Source: Rothia sp035916755
GTDB lineage: Bacteria > Actinomycetota > Actinomycetes > Actinomycetales > Micrococcaceae
DNA length: 64,000 bases
Direction of reading: 5' to 3'
Assembly (NCBI RefSeq): GCF_035916755.1
Contig: NZ_JAYWIX010000005.1
Coordinates: 124,001-188,000 of the forward strand
Part shown: positions 42,235-51,139 of the stretch, piece by piece
Position numbering within the stretch: position 1 is the first letter of the stretch
How the letters are laid out: the number at the start of each line of letters is the position of its first letter
The notes under the pieces: generated by a model
Database searches by the model: none
What the model saw: the letters and a program-made list of their open reading frames with translations, nothing else
Told to the model about the DNA's origin: nothing
Position numbers and translations under genes: made by a program

Positions 42235-43533
42235 TTATGCCTCCACAGCCTTCTTCTGAGCTGACTTCTTTTTCTTGGGCTTGCCGGTGGGGTCGGGCAG
42301 GCGGAACAGGGATCGAACCAGCGGGGGCGCCGCGATGAAGAGAACGATCAGAGCCTGAAGAACCAGAACGATGTCGATGTCGGTTCCGGTTGAGATCTGC
42401 ATGGAGACACCACCTGCACGGAAGGCACCGAAGAGGAGGGCCGCGAAGAAGGTACCCCAGGGGGTGGAGCGTCCCAGAAGAGCTACGGTGATGGCGTCAA
42501 AGCCAAGTGAGCCTGCAACACCGGTGCTGAGAACCTTTTCAGTACCGGAAACCTGGGCGGTACCGGCGAGACCTGCGAGGGCACCGGAGAGAGCCATCAC
42601 GATGATGTAACCTGAGGCGACGGAGATACCTGCGGTGCGGGCTGCGTTGGGGTTAGCGCCGACTGCGCGCAGGCGGAAGCCGATGGTAGAGCGGTTCAGA
42701 AGCCAGCTCACAAAGATAACTGCTAGAACAGCGACGATGAAGCCCAGGTGCAAGCGGAAGGAGGGGCCAAGGATGAGCGGGAACGTCGCGTTGGCGCCAA
42801 CCTGATCTGAGATGGGGTTTGCACTCCCTTCGCGCTGAAGCACAGGAGTTTTAAGCAGGTAGGTCAGCAGGTTAGCGGCGATATAGTTCATCATGATGGA
42901 CAGGATCACTTCGTGAGCGCCTGTCTTGGCCTTGAGGACACCGATAATACCGCCCCAGATGGCACCGCCGATGATGCCGCCCATCAGAACAAGAGGAATC
43001 ATAACGGGCAGGGGCAGTCCGGCGTTGAGGGCTACCCAGCCTGAGACGATAGCACCGAGGATAATCTGACCCTGGGCACCGATATTGAAGAGGCCGGCTC
43101 GGAAAGAGAGAGCGATAGCCAGACCCGCAAAAATCAGGGGGGTCGCCATCGTCAAAGTTTCGGTAATGGGTCGAATCTGCTGGGCAAAGGTCTTGCCGTT
43201 GGGGTTGTAGATAGACCCCTGGAGCAGAGCCATGTAGGCATCGGTGGCTGCTGACCAACCGGCACTGAGAGTGTCCATGGGGCGGGCAAAGAAATAGCCT
43301 GCCGCTTTTTGGGTGGCCGGGTCGGTGAAAGCTATGAGAATCCCGCCAACGATAAAGGCGGCTAGAGCTGCGCCGATGGAGAGGCCGATGTTACCGCCTG
43401 CAATGCGGGCGAAGGTCGAGGGCTTCTCGGTTGCTACCAGCTGGGAGGGGACGTCCTGGGGCGGGGTTTTGACTGCCGTATCGGCAGCGAGGGCAGGGTC
43501 TACCTGCGGGGCTGCGGGCTTATGCTCGCTCAT
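42235..43533 (-). CDS. ABC transporter permease for nucleosides (YufP/NupP-like)
   Basis: 432 residues from ATG 43533. The first ~50 residues are a cytoplasmic Pro/Ala tail, followed by about ten membrane segments including the core motif FRAGLFNIGAQGQIILGA, typical of this permease type. Its C-terminal end is Lys-rich. The start overlaps the end of the ATPase gene by 14 bases, so the two are translationally coupled. Partner of the following permease. Confidence 0.9.
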   Translation of the reverse strand: MSEHKPAAPQVDPALAADTAVKTPPQDVPSQLVATEKPSTFARIAGGNIGLSIGAALAAFIVGGILIAFTDPATQKAAGYFFARPMDTLSAGWSAATDAYMALLQGSIYNPNGKTFAQQIRPITETLTMATPLIFAGLAIALSFRAGLFNIGAQGQIILGAIVSGWVALNAGLPLPVMIPLVLMGGIIGGAIWGGIIGVLKAKTGAHEVILSIMMNYIAANLLTYLLKTPVLQREGSANPISDQVGANATFPLILGPSFRLHLGFIVAVLAVIFVSWLLNRSTIGFRLRAVGANPNAARTAGISVASGYIIVMALSGALAGLAGTAQVSGTEKVLSTGVAGSLGFDAITVALLGRSTPWGTFFAALLFGAFRAGGVSMQISTGTDIDIVLVLQALIVLFIAAPPLVRSLFRLPDPTGKPKKKKSAQKKAVEA

Positions 43534-45136
43534 TCTCTTCTCCTTCTGCCCAGGGGGTCTCGGGGGTGGTGGCCATGTGCTTGGCATGGGAAGCGCTGGG
43601 GGCCTCTTCGGCGTGTTCTGCGGAGGCTACAAGGGCTTCTTCGTAGGTAGCTCCTGCCATCATCTGGCCGAGCACAGAGCGGGGAGTGCTGGGCGGGACG
43701 ATGCCCATGAGCTCGCCGTGGAAGAAGACGGCGATGCGGTCTGCGAGTCCGTAGACTTCGTCAAGTTCGGTAGAGACGATGATGACGGGCACGCCCTTGT
43801 CGCGTTCTTCGACGATGCGCTTGTGGATGAACTCGATAGAGCCAACATCTACGCCGCGGGTGGGCTGGGAGGCGACGAAGAGTTCTAGGGGGCGAGAGAG
43901 CTCGCGGGCAACAACGATTTTCTGCTGGTTACCGCCAGAGAGTGTGGATGCTGCGTGCTCTTTAGAACCCATACGGATGTCAAACTCGGTGCCTGCCCGG
44001 TCGGCATTTTCAGAGATCTTAGTGCGGTTGAGAGTACCTGCCGATGAGAAGTCTTTGGTGTCAAAGAGGTCGAGGATTAGGTTCTCTGAGATAGAGAAGG
44101 ACCCAACGAGACCATCCTTGCTGCGGTCTTCGGGTACGAAGCCGACGCCGGTGCGTAGCACCTGCTTGGTGGTTTTCCCCAGGAGTTCTGTTCCGTTGAG
44201 TTTCATTGACCCGGTGGCCTTGGGGTGCAGTCCGATAATGGATTCTGCCAGCTCAGTCTGACCGTTGCCCTGCACACCGGCAACGGCAAGAATTTCGCCG
44301 CCGTGCACGGTGAAGCTGACGTCTTTGAGCAGGGGCACGCCGTTATCAGCTACCAGGGTGAGGTTTTCAACAGCGAAGGTCTGGTCGTTGGTCTGGGCCT
44401 CAGACTTGTCGACGGTCAGCTGCACGGCCTTACCCACCATGAGGGAGGCCAGCTCAGTGGTTGACATAGAGGGGTCAGCCTGACCTACGACCTTGCCGCG
44501 GCGGATGACGGTGATGTCATCAGAAATTTCACGAACTTCGCGGAGCTTGTGGGAGATGAAGAGCAAAGACTTACCGTCCTTGCGAAGCTGGTCCATGATG
44601 CCCAGCAGCTGGTCGGTTTCTGCCGGGGTGAGCACGGCGGTGGGCTCGTCAAGAATCAGAATCTCTGCGTCGCGCACCAGCGCCTTGATAATTTCAACGC
44701 GCTGCTGCACACCAACGGGCAGGTCTTCAACGATGGCGTCGGGATCAACCGCAAAGCCATAGCGGTCTGAGATCTCACGGATCTTACGGCGCGTGGTCTC
44801 AAGATCGAGGGTGCCACCCTTGAGGGATTCGGAGCCCAGGGCCACGTTCTCGGCAACGGTGAAGACGGGGACCAGCATAAAGTGCTGGTGCACCATACCA
44901 ATGCCTGCTGCCATGGCGTCTGAGGGGCCTGAGAACTCAACTGGTTGGTCGTCGATGAACAGCTGGCCTTCGGTGGGCTGGTAGAGACCGAAGATAACGT
45001 TCATGAGGGTGGACTTACCCGCGCCGTTTTCACCCAGCAAGCAGTGTACTGTGCCGGGGCGGACCACAAGGTCGATGCTGTCGTTCGCGGTAAAGTCACC
45101 GAAGCGTTTAGTGACCTTGCGCAGTTCGAGTTTCAT
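43520..45136 (-). CDS. ABC transporter ATP-binding protein, two nucleotide-binding domains (YufO/NupO-like)
   Basis: 538 residues. Two fused ATPase domains. The first has Walker A GENGAGKST, signature-like LPVGVQQRVEI and Walker B LILDEPTA. The second has a degenerate Walker A (GVQGNGQTE) but a good LSGGNQQKIVVARE signature, the common asymmetry in sugar/nucleoside-type importers. It energises uptake through the two permeases. Start ATG 45136 has a weak AGAAAG site; a hairpin lies between it and the receptor gene upstream. Confidence 0.94.
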   Translation of the reverse strand: MKLELRKVTKRFGDFTANDSIDLVVRPGTVHCLLGENGAGKSTLMNVIFGLYQPTEGQLFIDDQPVEFSGPSDAMAAGIGMVHQHFMLVPVFTVAENVALGSESLKGGTLDLETTRRKIREISDRYGFAVDPDAIVEDLPVGVQQRVEIIKALVRDAEILILDEPTAVLTPAETDQLLGIMDQLRKDGKSLLFISHKLREVREISDDITVIRRGKVVGQADPSMSTTELASLMVGKAVQLTVDKSEAQTNDQTFAVENLTLVADNGVPLLKDVSFTVHGGEILAVAGVQGNGQTELAESIIGLHPKATGSMKLNGTELLGKTTKQVLRTGVGFVPEDRSKDGLVGSFSISENLILDLFDTKDFSSAGTLNRTKISENADRAGTEFDIRMGSKEHAASTLSGGNQQKIVVARELSRPLELFVASQPTRGVDVGSIEFIHKRIVEERDKGVPVIIVSTELDEVYGLADRIAVFFHGELMGIVPPSTPRSVLGQMMAGATYEEALVASAEHAEEAPSASHAKHMATTPETPWAEGEENERA

Positions 45137-45289
45137 GGGGTGGCTTTCTGTGTAATAACCGGACGCACACTACGGCCCCGGGGGCTGCAGAGTGAAGGAG
45201 TGCTTGTGCCTAGTTTAGCGGGTAAGACCCCTACCCTAAAGACTGTGTGCGGTTCAGGGCTATGGACCAGTGGCTTTTACCAGACAAAC

Positions 45290-45323
45290 GGCTCACTCCC
45301 CTCGTGAGCAAGGGGGTGAGCCG
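45290..45323 (-). terminator. Hairpin between the BMP receptor and ATPase genes (possible attenuator)
   Basis: CGGCTCAC, with CCCCT/AGGGG-type inner pairing, folds into a stem of about 12 bp; TTTGTC follows on the minus strand. It would let the receptor be made in excess of the membrane subunits, a usual need for such importers. Confidence 0.65.
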
Positions 45324-45364
45324 CTGTTAGGTGACTGAAAGGAGGCTTTCAGCGCCGGGAGAGA

Positions 45365-46459
45365 CTACTTGGGTGAAGCCTCTGATTCGATGGTGATGGT
45401 ACCGGCGATGATGTCTTCCTTGATCTTGTCGAGTTCAGCCTTGGTCTCGTCTGAGACTGCTGAGTCGAAGTTGTGGAAAGGCGCCAGACCAACGCCGTCA
45501 TTCTCAAGGGTGCCGATGTAGGGGTCAGCGGTGAAGTTGCCCTCGAAGTCAGACTTGATGGTTTCGGTAACAGCTGCGTCCATCTTCTTCATGATGGAGG
45601 TCAGGATGATGTCAGAGAAGTTGGGGTTGGTTTCAACACCGTCTGAGTCAACCCAAACAACCGATGCGGGATTTTCAGGGTTAGTGGCGTTGTATTCCTT
45701 GACAGCTTCGAGGGTACCTGCACCTACGGGGCCCGCAACGGGCAGAATGATGTCAGCGCCCTGACCCAGGAAGGTCTGGGTGTTGGTCTTGCCCTTAGCA
45801 GCGTCTTCGAAGTCACCGGTGAAGGTACCTGATTGGCTCTCTACATTCCAGCCCAGGAGCTCGACGTTAGCTCCCTTCTGCTCGTTGTAGTAGGCAACGC
45901 CCTGGGCAAAGCCGTCCATGAAGATAGTGACGGTGGGGTACTGGGCACCACCGTAGGTTGCTACCTTACCGGTCTTGGTCTGAGCAGCTGCTAGGTAGCC
46001 AGCCTGGAAAGCAGCCTGAGCAGTGTCGAAAATGATGGGGCGGACGTTGGGCAGGTCGATGGCGTTATCGTCAACGATTGCAAAGTGCGACTCAGGGTTA
46101 GCCTCTGCAACTTCCTTGGTAGTGTCAGACAGAGCGAAGCCAACAGTCACAGTGATGTTGCAACCCTGCTGAATCATACCGTTGACATTGGGGGCGTAGT
46201 CGGTATCTGATGAGGACTGTGCTTCTGCATAGCTAATATCAAGTTCTGATACGGCATCCTGCAGGCCCTTGTAGGAGTTCTGGTTGAAGGACTTGTCCTG
46301 GAAACCACCGAAGTCAGAAACGATGCAGCCCAGGTAGTCGCTGCTCTCGCCGGAAGCTGAGGATGATTCTTCGGGGGCAGCGCCACATGCTGACAGCAGC
46401 AGGGCTGAGATACCCAGGACGGAACCGGTGGATGCAACGTGCTTACGTGAGAAAGCCAT
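45365..46459 (-). CDS. BMP-family nucleoside-binding lipoprotein (ABC receptor)
   Basis: 364 residues from ATG 46459 (AAAAGGACC upstream). Lipobox LLSAC with Cys25, then a Ser/Glu linker and the periplasmic-binding-like Bmp domain: DFGGFQDKSFNQNSYKGL near its start is the nucleoside-binding signature of PnrA-type receptors, and GGAQYPTVTIFMDGF follows. It captures nucleosides outside the membrane for the ATPase and permeases encoded downstream. A structured leader precedes the gene. Confidence 0.93.
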   Translation of the reverse strand: MAFSRKHVASTGSVLGISALLLSACGAAPEESSSASGESSDYLGCIVSDFGGFQDKSFNQNSYKGLQDAVSELDISYAEAQSSSDTDYAPNVNGMIQQGCNITVTVGFALSDTTKEVAEANPESHFAIVDDNAIDLPNVRPIIFDTAQAAFQAGYLAAAQTKTGKVATYGGAQYPTVTIFMDGFAQGVAYYNEQKGANVELLGWNVESQSGTFTGDFEDAAKGKTNTQTFLGQGADIILPVAGPVGAGTLEAVKEYNATNPENPASVVWVDSDGVETNPNFSDIILTSIMKKMDAAVTETIKSDFEGNFTADPYIGTLENDGVGLAPFHNFDSAVSDETKAELDKIKEDIIAGTITIESEASPK

Positions 46460-46480
46460 GAAGGTCCTTTTCGTACGGCC

Positions 46481-46534
46481 CTGAAAGCCGGCGGCGCGTA
46501 GTTTACGCCAGCTGTGTGTGAGTGGTGCTTTCAG
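46481..46534 (-). promoter_or_regulatory. Structured 5' leader of the BMP receptor gene
   Basis: CTGAAAGC (46481-46488) and GCTTTCAG (46527-46534) pair to close a ~54-nt element with an inner GCGTA-GTT-TACGC hairpin, ending about 20 bases before the start codon and close to the ribosome site. Not a riboswitch class that I recognise; a regulatory role is inference. Confidence 0.45.
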
Positions 46535-46669
46535 AGAAAATTTTGCGTAACACAACACATCTTAGTGTGATTCAGCTTCCCGTTCACCCCCGATTCACCT
46601 TAAAGAACGTGAACCGCATAACAGGTTGTTGCTGTTTAATCACATCGTATAGATATTTGAGCTAATGGC

Positions 46670-46718
46670 AGAGGGCAGGAGGCCGTCCCGGGAGTGGAGG
46701 GCGGGCGTCCTGCCCTCT
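46670..46718 (-). terminator. Terminator after the M20 amidohydrolase gene
   Basis: Perfect 11-bp stem AGAGGGCAGGA with complement and an inner CCC/GGG pairing in the 27-base loop; 45 bases beyond the stop codon. Confidence 0.65.
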
Positions 46719-46763
46719 CAAAAATTTTCTGAAAAAAGTTACCAGCCGGTAACTTCCCGGAGG

Positions 46764-47987
46764 TTAGCTGCGAGACAGCTCCGAGCGGATAGCCCGCAGC
46801 GCGGTCGCGGCCATGACCTGCACCCCGTACTCAATCGCGCGCTCGTCCGGCACGTAATCGCCCCGGTGCAGGTCGTAGGTCACCCCACCGGGCACGCGGG
46901 TGCCCAGACGAATCAGGGCACCGGGAACCTCTTGGAGCATCCAGGCGAAATCTTCCCCGCCCATGGACTGCTCCACCAGCACCACGGAGTCCTCCCCCAG
47001 CTCCGCGCGGGAGGCCGCCTCAATCATGGCAACTTCATCTTCGGTATTGACGGACGGCGGCACCCCCCGATAGTGCTCAAGCTCAACCTCTACGTTGTAG
47101 GGGGCAGCGATCTGGTCAACCACCTCATCGAGCATGGCACCGGCCTGCTTCCAGACGTCCGCGTCCAAACAGCGCATGGTACCCGCCAAGAAAGCGGTGG
47201 ACGGAATAGCGTTGGGAGCTACCCCAGCCTCAATCTGCCCCCAGGCAACCAGCACGCCGGAGCGGACGTCCGTCTTGCGCGAAAGCACAGCAGGCACGTT
47301 AATCGCGATTTGGGAGAGGGCGTAAATGACGTCCTCGGTCAGGTGTGGGCGAGAAGTGTGCCCGCCGCGACCCTTGAGAGTGATTTTGATGGTGTCGGAG
47401 GCGCTAGTGATGGCACCGATGCGGGTACCAATTTTGCCCACGTCAACCTTGGGCTCACAGTGCAGGGCGAAGGCGCGGGGTACGCCCTCGAGGATGCCCT
47501 GGGCGATGACGTCCACGGCCCCGCCGGGCAGCTGCTCCTCAGCCGGCTGGAAAATAATGCGCACGGTGCCGCCCAGGGGAAGATCCTGGTGAAGGCGGTG
47601 CAGGGCAATAGCCACTCCCAGCATGACGGTCTGGTGAATATCGTGCCCACAGGCGTGCATAACGCCATCGACCTGCGAAGCGTAGGGCAGGTCGGTTTCC
47701 TCCTGAATAGGCAGGGCATCGATATCGGCACGCAGAGCAGCAGCCATCGGGCCAGAACCCACATCCACATAGCAGCCGGTACCCTTCAAATGCTTGGGTG
47801 CCAGCCCCGCTTCGGTGAGGGTACGGAAAATACGCTCGGTCGTCTTGTTCTCAAGGTAGGACAGCTCAGGGTTCTGATGCACCTCGCGGCGAAAAGCAAT
47901 CAGTTCCGGCACCAGGGTACGCAGACGCTGGGCAAACAGGGGTGAGCTCAGATCCAAGGAGCTTGCAGCAAAAGAATAGGACGACAT
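46764..47987 (-). CDS. M20-family amidohydrolase (hippurate/N-acyl amino acid hydrolase type)
   Basis: 407 residues. Metal-binding motifs are HACGHDIHQT, EQLPGGA region and ALHCEPK, with LRADIDALPIQEE as the preceding catalytic block; the FRREVHQNPELSY start is typical. Members cleave N-acyl amino acids or related amides in the cytoplasm; substrate cannot be told. TACTCT six bases before ATG 47987 suggests a leaderless transcript. A long open frame on the opposite strand is a codon-bias shadow. Confidence 0.92.
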   Translation of the reverse strand: MSSYSFAASSLDLSSPLFAQRLRTLVPELIAFRREVHQNPELSYLENKTTERIFRTLTEAGLAPKHLKGTGCYVDVGSGPMAAALRADIDALPIQEETDLPYASQVDGVMHACGHDIHQTVMLGVAIALHRLHQDLPLGGTVRIIFQPAEEQLPGGAVDVIAQGILEGVPRAFALHCEPKVDVGKIGTRIGAITSASDTIKITLKGRGGHTSRPHLTEDVIYALSQIAINVPAVLSRKTDVRSGVLVAWGQIEAGVAPNAIPSTAFLAGTMRCLDADVWKQAGAMLDEVVDQIAAPYNVEVELEHYRGVPPSVNTEDEVAMIEAASRAELGEDSVVLVEQSMGGEDFAWMLQEVPGALIRLGTRVPGGVTYDLHRGDYVPDERAIEYGVQVMAATALRAIRSELSRS

Positions 47988-48013
47988 GTATATAGAGTAG
48001 CCCCTCGTGCAAA

Positions 48014-48050
48014 AAAGTCGCGCTCCACAAGGGGTGTAGAGCGCGACTTT
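48014..48050. terminator. Terminator after sdhB
   Basis: Stem AAAGTCGCGCTC with exact complement and 13-base loop; TTTTTTGCACG follows on the minus strand. It ends the sdhCDAB operon ten bases past the stop codon. Confidence 0.9.
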
Positions 48051-48059
48051 CTACCGGCC

Positions 48060-48845
48060 TTAGAGGGAGCGGGCCAGGATAGCCTGCTTGACCTCGGCAA
48101 TCGCCTTGGTAATTTCAATACCGCGGGGGCAAGCCTCGGTGCAGTTGAAGGTGGTGCGGCAGCGCCAGACGCCTTCCTTATCGTTGAGAATCTCAAGACG
48201 CATGTCACCGGCATCATCGCGAGAGTCGAAGATGAAGCGGTGGGCGTTGACGATAGCTGCGGGGCCGAAGTACTGGCCGTCAGTCCAGAAGACGGGGCAG
48301 GACGAGGTACACGCGGCGCAGAGGATGCACTTGGTGGTGTCGTCAAAGCGGGCGCGGTCCTCCTGGGACTGGTAGCGCTCACGCTCCGGCTCGTGGGTGT
48401 CGTTGACCAGGAAGGGCATAATCTCACGGTAGGCCTGGAAGAAGGGTTCCATGTCTACGATGAGATCCTTCTCGCAGGGCAGGCCCTTGATGGGCTCAAC
48501 GGTGATGGGCTTGGACAGGTCAAGGTCCTTGAGCAGGGTCTTGCAGGCCAGGCGGTTGCGGCCGTTGATACGCATGGCGTCGGAGCCACAGATACCGTGG
48601 GCACAGGAGCGGCGGAAGGACAGCGATCCATCAATCTCCCACTTGATCTTGTGCAGGGCATCGAGCACACGGTCGGTGCCGTACATGGTCAGCTTGAATT
48701 CGTCCCAGTGGGCTTCTGCTGACTCTTCAGGGTTGTAGCGGCGGACCTGCACAGTCACGTCAAAGGTGGGAATAGCACCCGCTTCGCCTGACTCAGACTT
48801 CAGCTCAACCTTGGATTCGGGTTCACGTGCTTCAAAATCAGCCAT
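48060..48845 (-). CDS. sdhB: Succinate dehydrogenase iron-sulfur subunit
   Basis: 261 residues. Carries electrons from the flavoprotein to quinone. 2Fe-2S site: CAHGICGSD with a later Cys (LACKTLL); 4Fe-4S and 3Fe-4S sites: CILCAACTSSCP and CTEACPRGI. One base separates its ATG from the sdhA stop, so translation is coupled. Last gene of the operon. Confidence 0.97.
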   Translation of the reverse strand: MADFEAREPESKVELKSESGEAGAIPTFDVTVQVRRYNPEESAEAHWDEFKLTMYGTDRVLDALHKIKWEIDGSLSFRRSCAHGICGSDAMRINGRNRLACKTLLKDLDLSKPITVEPIKGLPCEKDLIVDMEPFFQAYREIMPFLVNDTHEPERERYQSQEDRARFDDTTKCILCAACTSSCPVFWTDGQYFGPAAIVNAHRFIFDSRDDAGDMRLEILNDKEGVWRCRTTFNCTEACPRGIEITKAIAEVKQAILARSL

Positions 48846-48846
48846 T

Positions 48847-50610
48847 TTAGTACTTACGCTCCATCGGTTCGTAGCGGGTGAAGGTCACGGGCTTGGTGTC
48901 AAAACGCAGACCCTTGATACCTTCCATCTCGGCGTTCTCATCGAGGTAGACCATTGAGTGCTTCATAAAGTTGGCGTCGTCGCGGTCGGGGTAGTCTTCG
49001 CGGAAGTGACCGCCGCGGGACTCCTTGCGGTGCAGGGCAGCCACAGACATGACCTTGGCCAGTTCCAGCAGGAAGCCCAGCTCGACAGCTTCAAGCAGGT
49101 CGAGGTTGAAGCGCTTGCCCTTGTCCTGAATCTGGATGTTCTTGTAACGCTCTTCGAGTTCAACAATCTTGTTGACGGCGTTGTGGATGGTTGCCTCGGT
49201 ACGGAAGACCTGCATGTCGGCGTCCATGACGTCCTGCAGTTCCTTGCGCAGCTGGCCTACCTTTTCGGTGCCTTCGCCGTTGCGGATCTGGTTGAGCAGT
49301 TCCAGGGTGGCATCTGCGGCGTCGTCGGGGACGGGCAGGAAGTCAGCTGATGCTGCGTATTCTGCTGCGTAGATACCGGCGCGCTTACCGAAGACGTTGA
49401 TGTCGAGCAGGGAGTTGGTACCCAGACGGTTAGAGCCGTGGACCGATACGCAGGCAACCTCACCGGCAGCGTAGAGACCGGGGATGATGTCCTCGGAGTT
49501 GGAGTGTACCTCTGCCTTGATGTTGGTGGGGATGCCGCCCATGGCGTAGTGGGCGGTGGGGAAAACCGGGACGGGCTCGGTGTAGGGTTCAACGCCCAGG
49601 TAGGTGCGAGCGAACTCGGTGATGTCGGGGAGCTTCTCGTCGATGTGGGAGGGTTCGAGGTGGGTGAGGTCCAGAAGGACGTAGTCCTTGTTGGGACCAC
49701 AGCCTCGGCCTTCACGAACCTCGTTCGCCATGGAGCGGGCCACGATGTCGCGGGGGGCAAGGTCCTTAATGGTGGGAGCATATCGCTCCATGAAGCGTTC
49801 ACCGTCGGAGTTACGCAGAATACCGCCTTCACCGCGGGCAGCCTCAGAAACCAGGATGCCCAGGCCTGCAAGGCCGGTGGGGTGGAACTGCACGAACTCC
49901 ATGTCTTCCAGAGGAATACCGTTGCGCAGGGCAATTGCCATGCCGTCACCGGTCAGAGTGTGGGCGTTGGAGGTGGTCTTGAAGATCTTGCCACAGCCGC
50001 CGGATGCGAAGATAACGCTTTTGGCCTGGAAGACGTGGACGTCGCCGGTAGCCAGGTCGTAGGAGACAACGCCTGCGGGGCGGCGGACGCCGTCCTCGTC
50101 CTCAACCATAACCAGGTCGAGCACGTAGTACTCGTTGTAGAACTCTACGTTGTGCTTGACGCAGTTCTGGTAGAGGGTCTGCAGAATCATGTGGCCGGTG
50201 CGGTCTGCTGCGTAGCAGGCGCGGCGCACAGGAGCCTTACCGTGGTCGCGGGTGTGACCACCGAAGCGGCGCTGGTCAATACGGCCCTCGGGGGTGCGGT
50301 TGAAGGGAAGACCCATCTTCTCGAGATCAAGAACGGCATCGATGGCTTCTTTCGCCATAACCTCAGCTGAGTCCTGGTCTACCAGGTAGTCGCCACCCTT
50401 GATGGTGTCAAAGGTATGCCACTCCCAGTTGTCCTCTTCAACGTTAGCCAGAGCCGCACACATGCCACCCTGGGCGGCACCGGTGTGGGAGCGGGTGGGG
50501 TAGAGCTTGGTGAGCACAGCGGTGCGGACGCGCTGGCCAGCTTCGATAGCGGCTCGCATACCTGCGCCGCCTGCGCCGATGATAACGACGTCGTACTTAT
50601 GTACCTGCAT
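48847..50610 (-). CDS. sdhA: Succinate dehydrogenase flavoprotein subunit
   Basis: 587 residues. Oxidises succinate to fumarate with covalent FAD. FAD fold GAGGAGMRAAIEA at the N terminus, the flavin-linking His in RSHTGAAQGG, the active-site HTRDHGKAPVRR and HPTGL. Length is that of the usual actinobacterial Sdh-1 type. Start ATG 50610 follows AGAAAGAAG. 40 bases downstream of sdhD. Confidence 0.97.
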   Translation of the reverse strand: MQVHKYDVVIIGAGGAGMRAAIEAGQRVRTAVLTKLYPTRSHTGAAQGGMCAALANVEEDNWEWHTFDTIKGGDYLVDQDSAEVMAKEAIDAVLDLEKMGLPFNRTPEGRIDQRRFGGHTRDHGKAPVRRACYAADRTGHMILQTLYQNCVKHNVEFYNEYYVLDLVMVEDEDGVRRPAGVVSYDLATGDVHVFQAKSVIFASGGCGKIFKTTSNAHTLTGDGMAIALRNGIPLEDMEFVQFHPTGLAGLGILVSEAARGEGGILRNSDGERFMERYAPTIKDLAPRDIVARSMANEVREGRGCGPNKDYVLLDLTHLEPSHIDEKLPDITEFARTYLGVEPYTEPVPVFPTAHYAMGGIPTNIKAEVHSNSEDIIPGLYAAGEVACVSVHGSNRLGTNSLLDINVFGKRAGIYAAEYAASADFLPVPDDAADATLELLNQIRNGEGTEKVGQLRKELQDVMDADMQVFRTEATIHNAVNKIVELEERYKNIQIQDKGKRFNLDLLEAVELGFLLELAKVMSVAALHRKESRGGHFREDYPDRDDANFMKHSMVYLDENAEMEGIKGLRFDTKPVTFTRYEPMERKY

Positions 50611-50650
50611 TGTGTGAATGCTTCTTTCTAAAATCTAGAGCGCCAATAGC

Positions 50651-51136
50651 TTACGGAGCGGTGCAGAAGGACGGCAGAAGGTCTGCGGCTGCACCGGCGG
50701 GGCAGGGGTCAAAGGTGAAGATGACCAGGGTGCCCAGAAGAATCACGAAAGCGGTGGCAAGGAAGAGGGCTACCTTCAGGGCGAAGCGCACGCCGTCCTT
50801 TTCTGCGTAATCGTCGATGATGACGCGGATGCCGTTAGCGCCGTGCAGCATAGCCAGCCACAGGAGCAGAAGATCCCAGACCTGCCAGAAGGGGTTAGCC
50901 AGCTTACCGCCGACGAAACCGAAGTCGATGCGGTGTACGCCTTCGCCCATCATGAGGTTGACGAAGAGGTGACCGAAAATCAGGATGACCAGCAGAACAC
51001 CGGAGACACGCATGTAAAGCCAGGCGAACATCTCGAAGTTGTTGCGCTTGGACGAGGCGCGGTTGTATTTGACACCCGATACGGTGTTGTCGCGGCTACG
51101 GGGAACCGAAATCTTGGTTTTCAGAGGAGTTGCCAT
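50651..51136 (-). CDS. sdhD: Succinate dehydrogenase membrane anchor subunit D
   Basis: 161 residues; ~30 cytoplasmic residues then three membrane segments. The haem/quinone-site histidines are in FGHLFVNLMMG and MLHGANGIRVIIDDYAE, the latter the family signature. ATG 51136 lies three bases after the sdhC stop codon. Together with SdhC it binds quinone and anchors SdhAB. Confidence 0.93.
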   Translation of the reverse strand: MATPLKTKISVPRSRDNTVSGVKYNRASSKRNNFEMFAWLYMRVSGVLLVILIFGHLFVNLMMGEGVHRIDFGFVGGKLANPFWQVWDLLLLWLAMLHGANGIRVIIDDYAEKDGVRFALKVALFLATAFVILLGTLVIFTFDPCPAGAAADLLPSFCTAP

Positions 51137-51139
51137 GTC

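Larger units (their letters stand above)
46460..46763. other. Intergenic region upstream of the BMP receptor gene (304 bp)
   Basis: Besides the structured leader and the terminator of the M20 gene, the region is AT-richer (about 46540-46665) and presumably carries the receptor promoter. I see no open reading frame of coding quality and no RNA gene. Confidence 0.6.

Noticed and set aside
46665..47945. Long open frame of 426 codons on the plus strand opposite the M20 amidohydrolase gene
   Set aside because: It is the mirror of a well-supported gene; high GC gives long stop-free antisense frames. Its translation has no recognisable domain and no suitable start signal.
49438..50370. 310-codon plus-strand frame opposite sdhA
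   Set aside because: Antisense shadow of a fully conserved enzyme gene with the same GC-driven cause.
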